DNA from: JAKQIM01 sp964633225
GTDB lineage: Bacteria > Chloroflexota > Anaerolineae > Anaerolineales > UBA4823
Length of the DNA stretch: 64,000 nucleotides
Assembly: GCA_964633225.1 (NCBI GenBank)
Contig: CAZWFQ010000009.1
Coordinates: forward strand, 6,297 to 70,296
Reading direction: 5' to 3'
Part shown: positions 55,080 to 62,931 of the stretch, one piece after another
Position numbering within the stretch: the first letter of the stretch is position 1
How the letters are laid out: each line of letters starts with the position of its first letter
Notes under the pieces: generated by a model
What the model was told of the DNA's origin: nothing
Databases searched by the model: none
The model's input: the letters and a program-made list of their open reading frames with translations, nothing else
Program-made: the position numbers and the translations under genes

Positions 55080-57091
55080 CCCTGCCCGTTCAGAAGACCA
55101 TTCTCAAACGCCTGCTTTTGGCATTTAAGGCCCTACACCAGCTTGGTCCTTCTCAACTGGCATTATTTGGCCTTTACCAACTCGGCCTGCGTACGGGCCA
55201 CTACCGCCGCCTGACGCCCGGCATATTCCAGCCAGCCTCTGCCACCCACAACACCTTCGCGCTTCACCCAGCGCTATCCAATGCGCACTGGCCTCTGAAG
55301 CCCGGAACCTCCACCGCCTGCATTGACGAGGCCGATGAGATCGTTAACGGGCAGGTGCGACTCTTTGGCAGCGCACCAGTCTCATTGGTCCTGGCCCCGC
55401 CCGCTCCCCTGCGGCACTGGACAGAGTACGAGAAAACACTGCCAGGCGAAGATATCAAGTTCACCTGGGAACCGGCCCGCTTTGGCTGGGCCTTCATCCT
55501 TGCCCGGGCTTATCACTTCACCCATAACGAACGCTATCCGGCTGCCTTTTGGCAGTTCACCGAAACCTTTCTGGACGCCAACCCGCCCAATCTTGGCCCG
55601 CACTGGAGTTCTGCACAAGAAGTGGCCCTCCGTTTGCTGGCCTTCACCTTTGCCGCCCAGGTGTTTGGCCCATCTGAGCATACCACCCCTGCCCGCCTGA
55701 CCCGCCTGGGGCAGGCCATCGCCGCACATGCAAAGCGCATCCCACCTACCCTGGTCTATGCCCGCTCTCAGAACAACAACCACCTAATCAGCGAGGCACT
55801 GGGATTGTATACCGCCGCTGCCGCCCTGCCAGGCCATCCATCTGCCCATTACTGGCGCAAGTTGGGTTGGAAATGGCTCAACCATGCCCTGCAAACCCAG
55901 ATCAGCTCCAACGGTACCTATGCGCAACACAGCGCTAACTACCACCGCCTGGTACTGCAAGCCGCCCTGTGGGCCGCCAGCGTACAGGCCGCCAACTTCT
56001 CCGACCAGCCCTTTCCAGAACTGACCCGCCAGCGCCTGGCAGCCGCCACTAACTGGCTTTTATCCCTGATCGACAAACCAAGCGGGCGCCTGCCCAACCT
56101 GGGTCCCAATGACGGGGCTTACATCTTGCCCCTGGCTTCTCTCCCCTTTGCAGATTACCGTCCCGTCCTGCAGGCTGCCGCCCTGGCTTTCCTCGGCCAA
56201 CGCCCTTTTCCACCGGGCCCCTGGGATGAAATGGCCCAGTGGTTACCTGCCAATCCGCAGGGCACTCACGCTGACGGTGCCTCCGCCGCGGCCAATCTGC
56301 CTGGTGTTATCCGCACCCCCCACTCTTGGGCCTACTTGCGGGCAGAGCGTTTCACCTCCCGCCCCGGCCACGCTGACCAACTCAACGTGGATTTATGGTG
56401 GCGCGGCATCAATATTGCCCAGGATCCAGGCACGTATCGGTATAACGCCTCACCACCCTGGGATAACACCCTGGTACAGGCCTCTGTCCACAACACCCTC
56501 ACCATCGATAACCTGGATCAAATGACCCGTTCAGGGCGCTTCCTCTATCTCGACTGGGCCCAGGCTGAGATCACGGGGCAAGAGTCGGATCCCGATGGCA
56601 CCTGGCAGCGCATCACGGCCCGCCACAATGGCTACCGCCGCCTGGGTCTCACCCACCAACGCAGCCTGACTGCCCTCACCGGTGACGGCTGGCAAATCCT
56701 CGACCAGGTACTGCCAGCCTCGCCAGCAGAGGGCCAGGGGCAGCGCAGCCACACCCTCCGCCTGCACTGGCTGCTCCCTGATTGGCAGTGGGAGATCGAA
56801 GAGCAGCCTCAACACATCCGGCTCCGGATTTTGTCTCCTCACGGCTGGATCAACCTCACCATCGCAATCCCCAATCAAGCTGATCACAAGAACAGCCAGC
56901 ACCCAGCGCTCTCAACCAGGCTGATCCGTTCTGGCGCCATCCTCCATGGCCCCGGCCCCGCCAACCCCATCCAAGGCTGGACATCCCCCACTTATGGCGA
57001 TAGAATCCCAGCCCTTGCTCTCGTGATTGACCTTTCGACGTTTGCCCCTGCATCCATCCTGACCACCTTCAGCTTCCCCGCCGAAGCCTGA
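55076..57091 (+). CDS. Heparinase II/III-like (alginate-lyase-fold) protein
   Basis: The 671-residue protein has an alpha/alpha-toroid N-terminal half with the catalytic-type segment RSQNNNHLISEALGLY and later Tyr-His in NYHRLVLQAALW, then a beta-sandwich C-terminal half (DQLNVDLWWRGINIAQDPG onward). This is the heparinase II/III or uronate-lyase layout common in exopolysaccharide loci. No signal peptide is evident, so it may work in the cytoplasm or at the membrane on lipid-linked or nascent polysaccharide. It is coupled to the upstream hydrolase gene by a 4-bp overlap. Confidence 0.82.
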   Translation: MTLPVQKTILKRLLLAFKALHQLGPSQLALFGLYQLGLRTGHYRRLTPGIFQPASATHNTFALHPALSNAHWPLKPGTSTACIDEADEIVNGQVRLFGSAPVSLVLAPPAPLRHWTEYEKTLPGEDIKFTWEPARFGWAFILARAYHFTHNERYPAAFWQFTETFLDANPPNLGPHWSSAQEVALRLLAFTFAAQVFGPSEHTTPARLTRLGQAIAAHAKRIPPTLVYARSQNNNHLISEALGLYTAAAALPGHPSAHYWRKLGWKWLNHALQTQISSNGTYAQHSANYHRLVLQAALWAASVQAANFSDQPFPELTRQRLAAATNWLLSLIDKPSGRLPNLGPNDGAYILPLASLPFADYRPVLQAAALAFLGQRPFPPGPWDEMAQWLPANPQGTHADGASAAANLPGVIRTPHSWAYLRAERFTSRPGHADQLNVDLWWRGINIAQDPGTYRYNASPPWDNTLVQASVHNTLTIDNLDQMTRSGRFLYLDWAQAEITGQESDPDGTWQRITARHNGYRRLGLTHQRSLTALTGDGWQILDQVLPASPAEGQGQRSHTLRLHWLLPDWQWEIEEQPQHIRLRILSPHGWINLTIAIPNQADHKNSQHPALSTRLIRSGAILHGPGPANPIQGWTSPTYGDRIPALALVIDLSTFAPASILTTFSFPAEA

Positions 57092-57117
57092 TACCTGGAA
57101 CTGACTGCCACCCACTT

Positions 57118-58341
57118 ATGCATATCCTTCTCATCCACCAGGCCTTCGCCGCCATTGATGAACCCGGCGGCACCCGCCACCACGAGATGGCACGCCACCT
57201 GGCTGCCCGCGGTCACCGCGTCACCATCATTGCCAGCCCGGTCAGCTACCTCACCGGCTCTGCCCAGCGCGCCCATATCCCCTGGGTAGTGCGCCAGGCC
57301 GATGGCGAGCACATCACCATATTACGCTCGTACACATACGCCGCCCTGCACAAGAGCTTTGTTCACCGTGTCATCAGCTTCGTCAGCTTCATGGTCTCTT
57401 CTTTCATCGTAGGCCTGGGGGTAGACCATGTTGACCTGGTCTGGGGCACCTCACCACCCATCTTCCAGGGGGCAACTGCCTGGGCCCTGGCACGCTTAAA
57501 ACGCGCTCCCTTCTTGTTTGAGGTGCGCGACCTGTGGCCTGCCTTTGCCATTGCCGTGGGGGTGCTGCGCAGCAAGCTGCTAATCCGTCTCTCTGAATGG
57601 CTGGAACGTTTCTTATATTGCCGAGCCGATGCCGTGATGGTCAACTCACCCGGATTCATCACCCATGTCCAGGGGCGGGGCGCACGCCGCGTAGAGCTGG
57701 TGCCCAACGGCGCCGATGCCGAAATGTTTGACCCCAACCTGGATGGGGCCGCATTCCGCCAACAGCACAACTTGCAGGGCAAGTTCATCGCCCTCTATGC
57801 AGGCGCTCACGGGCTTTCAAACGACCTGGGGGTGGTGCTTGAGGCGGCGGTACTACTGCGCAGTCATCCCAAGATCGCCATTGTCCTGCTGGGCGATGGG
57901 AAGGATAAACTCATCCTGCAAGCGCGCGCCGCCGAATTGAGTCTGCAGAACATTCATTTCCTGCCGCCTATCCCAAAAACTGAGATGCCTGCAGCCCTGG
58001 CAGCTGCCGATGCCTGCATTGCCATCCTCAAGCCCATCGCAATGTACCGCACCGTCTATCCGAACAAGGTGTTTGACTACATGGCTGCTGGCAAGGCAGT
58101 GGTGCTCGCCATCGGCGGCGTGATCCAACAGGTGATTGAAGAAGCCCAGGGCGGGCTGCCGGTGGAGCCTGGCAATCCCCAGGCCCTGGCAGATGCCATC
58201 CAGACCCTGGCAAACGACCCCGCCCTCGCCCGCCAGATGGGCCAAAATGCCCGCCTGCACTTAACCACGCATTTTTCTCGCGCTGCTCTTGCGGATCGCC
58301 TGGCTGTTCTCATCGAAGAGCTTGATTCAGCCAACAAATAG
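57118..58341 (+). CDS. Family 4 glycosyltransferase (WbuB-like)
   Basis: The 407-residue GT-B enzyme starts with MHILLIHQAFAAIDEPGGTRHHEMARHL in the N-terminal fold. The C-terminal GT4 donor-binding region includes LVPNGADAEMFDP, ALYAGAHGLSNDLGVVLEAA, LLGDGKDK and the acidic segment AMYRTVYPNKVFDYMAAGKAVV (EX7E-like, with divergence). It transfers a sugar from a nucleotide donor, probably to a lipid-linked chain. It is 26 bp after the heparinase-like gene and without a clear ribosome site. Confidence 0.87.
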   Translation: MHILLIHQAFAAIDEPGGTRHHEMARHLAARGHRVTIIASPVSYLTGSAQRAHIPWVVRQADGEHITILRSYTYAALHKSFVHRVISFVSFMVSSFIVGLGVDHVDLVWGTSPPIFQGATAWALARLKRAPFLFEVRDLWPAFAIAVGVLRSKLLIRLSEWLERFLYCRADAVMVNSPGFITHVQGRGARRVELVPNGADAEMFDPNLDGAAFRQQHNLQGKFIALYAGAHGLSNDLGVVLEAAVLLRSHPKIAIVLLGDGKDKLILQARAAELSLQNIHFLPPIPKTEMPAALAAADACIAILKPIAMYRTVYPNKVFDYMAAGKAVVLAIGGVIQQVIEEAQGGLPVEPGNPQALADAIQTLANDPALARQMGQNARLHLTTHFSRAALADRLAVLIEELDSANK

Positions 58342-58379
58342 CCCAGATAAACCTCACCAATCTTCACCATCCATTCATT

Positions 58380-59630
58380 ATGTCAGACCAAACCCCGCCC
58401 TCTCAAGACACCCCCTCGGCATCATCCTTCGAGATTGTACGCCGCAATAAACGCTATGTGCTGATTGACGCGGTCGGTGTGGGCATGGGCTCATCCTCCG
58501 GCCAATTCTTGCCTGTTTTCCTCACCCGTATGGGCGCCACCAGCACCCAGGTTGGCATGCTCACCACCATGCCCGGCATCACGGGCTTGTTTATTTCGCT
58601 CTTGATTGGCCGTTTCTTGCAAACTCGCCGCAACATTGTCCCCTGGTTCAGCATTTCGCGTCTCATGGTCATCTCGGCATATGCCCTCACCGGCGTGGTG
58701 CCTTTCGTAGTTCCCGACCAATACATTGTCCCGGCAGTCTTGGCGATTTGGGCCCTTGCCACCCTGCCGCAGATTATCGTCGCCGTCTGCTTCTCAGTTG
58801 TTATGAACGCTGTGGCAGGCCCCGAAGGCCGTTATGAGTTGATGAGCCGGCGATGGTCGATCTTGGGCATATCCACCGCCCTGGCAGTTGCCGCTGCCGG
58901 ACAAGTTCTCGAGCGGTTCGAGCTGCCGCTCAATTACCAACTTGTCTTCTTTGGCCTCTCCCTCGGCGGATTGATCAGCTACTACTTCTCCAGCCGCATC
59001 AAACTGCCCGATGCAGAGTCCGTTCCCGAAGCAGGCAGCAAACCCTTCCGCCAGCAGATCCAAGAATACCTCAACCTGGTGCGCCACGAGCCGGCCTTTG
59101 TTTCATTCGCCTTCAAACGCTTCATCTACACATCTGCCATCACCCTGGCAACCCCGCTCTTTCCTCTCTACTACGTGCGCGAGCTGGGCGCCTCTGATGC
59201 CTGGGTCAGTTACATCGTCTCCGCCCAAACCATCGTCCTGATGGTGGGCTACACACTCTGGGCACGCCTGTCTCGCAAACGCGGCTCACGCCTGGTCTTG
59301 CTTGCATCCACCTTTGGCGTTGCGGTGTACCCGGCCCTGGTCGCCATCACCCACAACCTGCCCCTGGTGGTGTTTTACTCTGGTTTATTTGCCATCTTCA
59401 TTGCGGGGCTCGACCTGGTATTCTTCGACGAGTTAATGAAGACCGTCCCAACGCAGTACGCCCCCACGTTCGTTTCCCTGGCCCAGAGCATCCAGTATTT
59501 TGCTGCCATCATCGCCCCGCTGATTGGTACCTTCCTCGCCGACCACATCGGCCTGAGCGGCGGGCTGCTCGTCAGCGCGGCTTTGCGCCTGGTTGGATTC
59601 TTCCTCTTCGCACGCCAGAAACCGCGCTGA
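58380..59630 (+). CDS. MFS transporter
   Basis: The 416-residue protein has about 12 membrane helices with a central cytoplasmic loop (about 215-240). It carries RFLQTRRNI in the loop between helices 2 and 3, similar to the MFS Asp/Arg loop, and LWARLSRKRGSR at the matching point of the second half. It belongs to the major facilitator superfamily, close to the generic drug or sugar exporter types. Its place at the end of the polysaccharide-type gene set hints at a related solute, but the substrate is unknown. Confidence 0.82.
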   Translation: MSDQTPPSQDTPSASSFEIVRRNKRYVLIDAVGVGMGSSSGQFLPVFLTRMGATSTQVGMLTTMPGITGLFISLLIGRFLQTRRNIVPWFSISRLMVISAYALTGVVPFVVPDQYIVPAVLAIWALATLPQIIVAVCFSVVMNAVAGPEGRYELMSRRWSILGISTALAVAAAGQVLERFELPLNYQLVFFGLSLGGLISYYFSSRIKLPDAESVPEAGSKPFRQQIQEYLNLVRHEPAFVSFAFKRFIYTSAITLATPLFPLYYVRELGASDAWVSYIVSAQTIVLMVGYTLWARLSRKRGSRLVLLASTFGVAVYPALVAITHNLPLVVFYSGLFAIFIAGLDLVFFDELMKTVPTQYAPTFVSLAQSIQYFAAIIAPLIGTFLADHIGLSGGLLVSAALRLVGFFLFARQKPR

Positions 59631-59652
59631 TCAGCCGATTGCTTGCGGCTGC

Positions 59653-59711
59653 GCCCGGCACATGCGCGCCGACGTCTGCCGGGCACCGGCCAGGGGGCAT
59701 CATTTGCCCCC
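59653..59711 (+). terminator. Two hairpins after the MFS gene
   Basis: GCCCGGCA (59653-59660) pairs with TGCCGGGC (59677-59684). Then GGGGGCA (59693-59699) pairs with TGCCCCC (59705-59711). No U-run follows. They probably mark the end of the upstream transcription unit. Confidence 0.45.
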
Positions 59712-59742
59712 CTTATGCGCCATCCCTTCATTCCTCCTGGTG

Positions 59743-59748
59743 TATAAT
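59743..59748 (+). promoter_or_regulatory. -10 box 6 nt before the sortase gene (leaderless candidate)
   Basis: Perfect TATAAT followed by CTTCTC and the ATG at 59755. This leaves essentially no 5' leader. Confidence 0.6.
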
Positions 59749-59754
59749 CTTCTC

Positions 59755-60666
59755 ATGCCGCGCACCAAAGCCCCTGAGGATCTTTCTGTTGAAGAGCTGC
59801 GCCGCTTGCTGGTAGAAAAGCGCCGCAAGACTCGCCGGGAACATTTAGAGCGTTTCCGGCGCACTGGACGCGTCATCACCCTGGCATCAGATGCGGAACC
59901 AGATCCAGAGATGCACGGGATTCCTGCCACCAGCCTCATCGTAACCGACGACCTTGCTGCTGGCGAGGGGCCCAAACGGCGCGGGCGTGTTCTGGACCGC
60001 CTGCTCTTGGCAATTGAGATCCTGGCCGTCATTGGCCTGGTCTTCGTGTTATTTAACGGTCTGGAAATCTTGCGCAGCCTGAATGCCGAAGTGGCCGAGG
60101 CCCTTGAACAGCCCACGCTGACCCCCACACCACTCATCATGGCTGTGGTGCTGCCCTCTGGTCACACCCCCCCCAATGCGCCTGGCGGCGCCCGGTTCAA
60201 CGACGCTGAAATCCCCGAGCACCTGCGCCCACTGGTCCAATCCCTGGCCGCAGTGCCCATCCCAACCGCCAGTCCCGAACAAGCCATCCGCATCCAGATC
60301 CCTGCCCTGGCTGTAGATGCTCCCATCGTCCAGGGTGACGGCTGGGAACAGCTTAAGAAGGGGGTGGGCCAGCATATTGGCTCTGCCAACCCAGGCCAGC
60401 CCGGCAACCTGATCCTGACGGCCCATAACGACGTTTTTGGCGAAATCTTTCGCTACCTAGACCGTCTCAAGCGCGGCGACCAGATCATCGTCTACACCAA
60501 CCAGCGTTCTTATGTTTACACCGTCACAGACAGCCTGGTTGTTGAACCCACGCAAGTGGAAGTTTTAGCCAGCACAGATAAAGAAACGATCACCCTCATT
60601 TCGTGTTATCCATACTTAGTAGACACACAACGCATTGTGATCCAGGGTGTGTTACAAGAGAAATGA
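59755..60666 (+). CDS. Sortase-family transpeptidase with long cytoplasmic N-terminus
   Basis: The 303-residue protein has a charged N-terminal segment of about 80 residues, one membrane helix (82-102), a linker and a sortase domain (about 175-300). The catalytic set is His224 (LTAHND), Cys284 (TLISCYP) and Arg293 (TQRIVI). The N-terminal anchor places the catalytic domain outside. It would join sorted proteins to the cell surface or to each other. No classical LPxTG protein is seen in the window. It is followed by two AI-2E transporter genes. Confidence 0.87.
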   Translation: MPRTKAPEDLSVEELRRLLVEKRRKTRREHLERFRRTGRVITLASDAEPDPEMHGIPATSLIVTDDLAAGEGPKRRGRVLDRLLLAIEILAVIGLVFVLFNGLEILRSLNAEVAEALEQPTLTPTPLIMAVVLPSGHTPPNAPGGARFNDAEIPEHLRPLVQSLAAVPIPTASPEQAIRIQIPALAVDAPIVQGDGWEQLKKGVGQHIGSANPGQPGNLILTAHNDVFGEIFRYLDRLKRGDQIIVYTNQRSYVYTVTDSLVVEPTQVEVLASTDKETITLISCYPYLVDTQRIVIQGVLQEK

Positions 60667-60687
60667 ACGCGTTTCAGGCCGATACCG

Positions 60688-61644
60688 ATGCAAAACGAAC
60701 AATCTCCTGTTGATAATCGTCCTCGCTGGGCTTATCCGACCAAGGTGATTGTCAGCCTGTTGCTGCTAGCGTTGGCGGTTTATCTATTGGCACGCTTCAG
60801 CGTTGTCATTCCACCTTTTATCCTGGCTGTCATCCTGGCTTATATTCTCAACCCAATTGTCACCTTTTTCGAGAAGCGCCTGCATATCCACCGCATCCTG
60901 TCCATTCTGCTGAGCTATATTCTGCTGCTCATCATTATGGTAACTGTGCCGGCTGTTTTCATCCCAATCCTGGGCTCACAGTTCAGCGAATTCAACGTCG
61001 ACTTTAACCTGATCATTGATAACCTGCGCAGCATGCTGGCGCGCGAATACATGATTGCCGGTTTTAAGATGGACACCACAGCCATCTTCGAGCAAGTCGT
61101 GAGTTCCTTGCAGGGCTTGATCGAACCTGTGGTCGGTCAAACTCTTGAGCTGGCTGTAGGCATCATTTCATCCATTGTCTGGATCATCTTCATTTTGGTG
61201 GTCGCCTTTTACTTGATCCGTGATGGCACCAAGCTGCGCCAATGGATCGAAGAACACATTCCCCCTTCTTACCTGCCAGATTTCATTTGCCTGCGNNNNN
61301 NNNNNNNNNNNNNNNNNNNNNNNNNNNNNNNNNNNNNNNNNNNNNNNNNNNNNNNNNNNNNNNNNNNNNNNNNNNNNNNNNNNNNNNNNNNNNNNCCGCG
61401 CATCATTGGCCGCAGCGTGCACCTGCCGCCTCTGGTTGTGATCCTGGGCATCGTCACGGGGGCTGTTTTGGCCGGCGTGATGGGCATCCCCCTGGCTGCT
61501 CCCACCATTGCATCTGCGCGCGTCATCAGCCGCTACATTTTTGCCAACCTCTTTGATATGTCTCCCTTCCCTGAAAACGTGGCCCAACCCTTACCGCCGC
61601 CAAATGCACGTTGGTGGAAGCGATCTACAATCACCAAGGAGTAA
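60688..61644 (+). CDS. AI-2E family (PerM-like) transporter 1, interrupted by gap
   Basis: The N-terminal about 200 residues show three membrane helices (FSVVIPPFILAVILAYILNPI near 37) and the amphipathic region of the AI-2E/PerM family. After the 100 N the C-terminal helices follow (VHLPPLVVILGIVTGAVLAGVMGIPLAAP). Family members have about 340-400 residues, so the gap is probably larger than 100 bases. The two parts are in the same frame as drawn. It is 21 bp after the sortase gene and 8 bp before a second copy. Confidence 0.8.
   Translation: MQNEQSPVDNRPRWAYPTKVIVSLLLLALAVYLLARFSVVIPPFILAVILAYILNPIVTFFEKRLHIHRILSILLSYILLLIIMVTVPAVFIPILGSQFSEFNVDFNLIIDNLRSMLAREYMIAGFKMDTTAIFEQVVSSLQGLIEPVVGQTLELAVGIISSIVWIIFILVVAFYLIRDGTKLRQWIEEHIPPSYLPDFICLXXXXXXXXXXXXXXXXXXXXXXXXXXXXXXXXXXPRIIGRSVHLPPLVVILGIVTGAVLAGVMGIPLAAPTIASARVISRYIFANLFDMSPFPENVAQPLPPPNARWWKRSTITKE
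61296..61395. other. Scaffold gap of 100 N inside AI-2E transporter 1
   Basis: Exactly 100 undetermined bases replacing the central membrane region of the transporter. Real length unknown. Confidence 0.98.
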
Positions 61645-61652
61645 CCTGCACG

Positions 61653-62852
61653 ATGAGCCAAACAAACTCACCCAACTGGAATTCCACCATTAAGCTTGTG
61701 ATCGGGTTGACCATCGCCGGCATGTTTGCCGTTTTGTTCATCACCTTCCGCAATATCATTGGGCCTCTGCTGCTAGCCTTTATCGTGGCCTACCTGATTC
61801 ACCCGGTTGCCTTGCGCTTAAGCGGTCTGCCGCACCTCTCCTGGCGTGCTTCTGTCAACATCATCTACATTATCTTGATCCTCTTGATCTTGGGTGCGTC
61901 TACCCTCACCGGCCTGGCGGTTGTCCAACAAACTCAAAGCCTTATCCGCGTCTTAGACCGCTTCCTGGCAGACTTACCCACCTTGCTCGATCAGCTTTCT
62001 ACCCAATCCATCATTATCGGCCCCTTCCAGGTCAACTTAAGCCAATTCACCGATTTGGGCACCATCGGCGACGAACTGATCAGTAACCTTCAAGGCATGG
62101 TTGGACGCGCCGGCAGCCTGGTTGGCACCTTTGCATCCGGCGCGGCATCCACTGTTGGCTGGGGCTTCTTCATATTAATAGTTTCGTACTTCATCCTGGC
62201 TGATGCCGGGAAAGTCCCCGATGCGATCACCTTCATCGATCTGCCTGGTTATGCAGAAGATATCCGCCGCATGAGCCGCGAGTTAGGCCGCATCTGGAAT
62301 GCCTACTTACGCGGCCAGATCATCGTAATCATTATTGTTATCGTCGCCTTTACCGTTCTGTTATCCATCCTGGGCGTACGCTTTGCTTTTGCCCTGGCTC
62401 TCCTGGCTGGCGCGGCTCGCCTTGTTCCTTACGTGGGCCCCTGGGTCAACTGGATCATCATGGCATTGGTAGCTTTCTTCCAGCCCAGCAATTATTTTGG
62501 CCTCGAACCCTGGGTGTACACGGTGCTTGTCCTGGCGCTTTCCATCATTCTCGATCAAATTTTTGACAATATCATTTCTCCCCGTATCCTGGGTTCATCG
62601 TTGGGCGTTCATCCTGCGGCGGTCTTGGTGGTGGCAATCATTTCGGCTAACCTCATCGGCCTGGTGGGGCTGGTGCTGGCCGCGCCTGTCCTTGCCAGCC
62701 TCAAATTGATCGGCCGCTATGTGATGCGCAAGATGTTTGATCTCAACCCCTGGCCCGATCCAGAAGGTGTGCTAAAGCCATTTGAAATCCCCTGGGTTGG
62801 GCGCATCTTCCGCAGGCTGCGTGCCTGGTGGCGCAGACGCCGCACGGCATAA
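61653..62852 (+). CDS. AI-2E family (PerM-like) transporter 2
   Basis: The 399-residue protein has about eight membrane segments and the family layout: two N-terminal helices (IIGPLLLAFIVAYLIHPVA), a long extramembrane helical region (about 90-160) and a C-terminal helix bundle with VHPAAVLVVAIISANLIGLVGLVLAAPVLA. Proteins of this family export diverse small molecules or act as Na+/H+ antiporters; the AI-2 name should not be taken as function. The ATG at 61653 is preferred; an in-frame GTG at 61611 would overlap copy 1. Confidence 0.85.
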   Translation: MSQTNSPNWNSTIKLVIGLTIAGMFAVLFITFRNIIGPLLLAFIVAYLIHPVALRLSGLPHLSWRASVNIIYIILILLILGASTLTGLAVVQQTQSLIRVLDRFLADLPTLLDQLSTQSIIIGPFQVNLSQFTDLGTIGDELISNLQGMVGRAGSLVGTFASGAASTVGWGFFILIVSYFILADAGKVPDAITFIDLPGYAEDIRRMSRELGRIWNAYLRGQIIVIIIVIVAFTVLLSILGVRFAFALALLAGAARLVPYVGPWVNWIIMALVAFFQPSNYFGLEPWVYTVLVLALSIILDQIFDNIISPRILGSSLGVHPAAVLVVAIISANLIGLVGLVLAAPVLASLKLIGRYVMRKMFDLNPWPDPEGVLKPFEIPWVGRIFRRLRAWWRRRRTA

Positions 62853-62859
62853 CCCCCAT

Positions 62860-62910
62860 AAAAAAAAAATAGAGAGCGTGGACAGGGAAGGCCATCCGTC
62901 CACGCTCTCT
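62860..62910 (-). terminator. Rho-independent terminator of dnaA, shared with the convergent transporter
   Basis: Arms 62871-62883 and 62898-62910 pair perfectly over 13 bp around a 14-nt loop. On the minus strand the stem is followed by ten U residues. It lies 21 bp past the dnaA stop and can also end the plus-strand transporter mRNA. Confidence 0.88.
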
Positions 62911-62931
62911 TCATTACCCAGTCTCAAGAAG

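Noticed and set aside
59593..59754. N-terminal extension of the sortase
   Set aside because: It overlaps the MFS gene end and two hairpins, and has no protein-like pattern. The TATAAT just before 59755 supports the short form.
62853..62931. Replication origin next to dnaA
   Set aside because: The interval is short, contains a terminator and has no TTATCCACA-type boxes.
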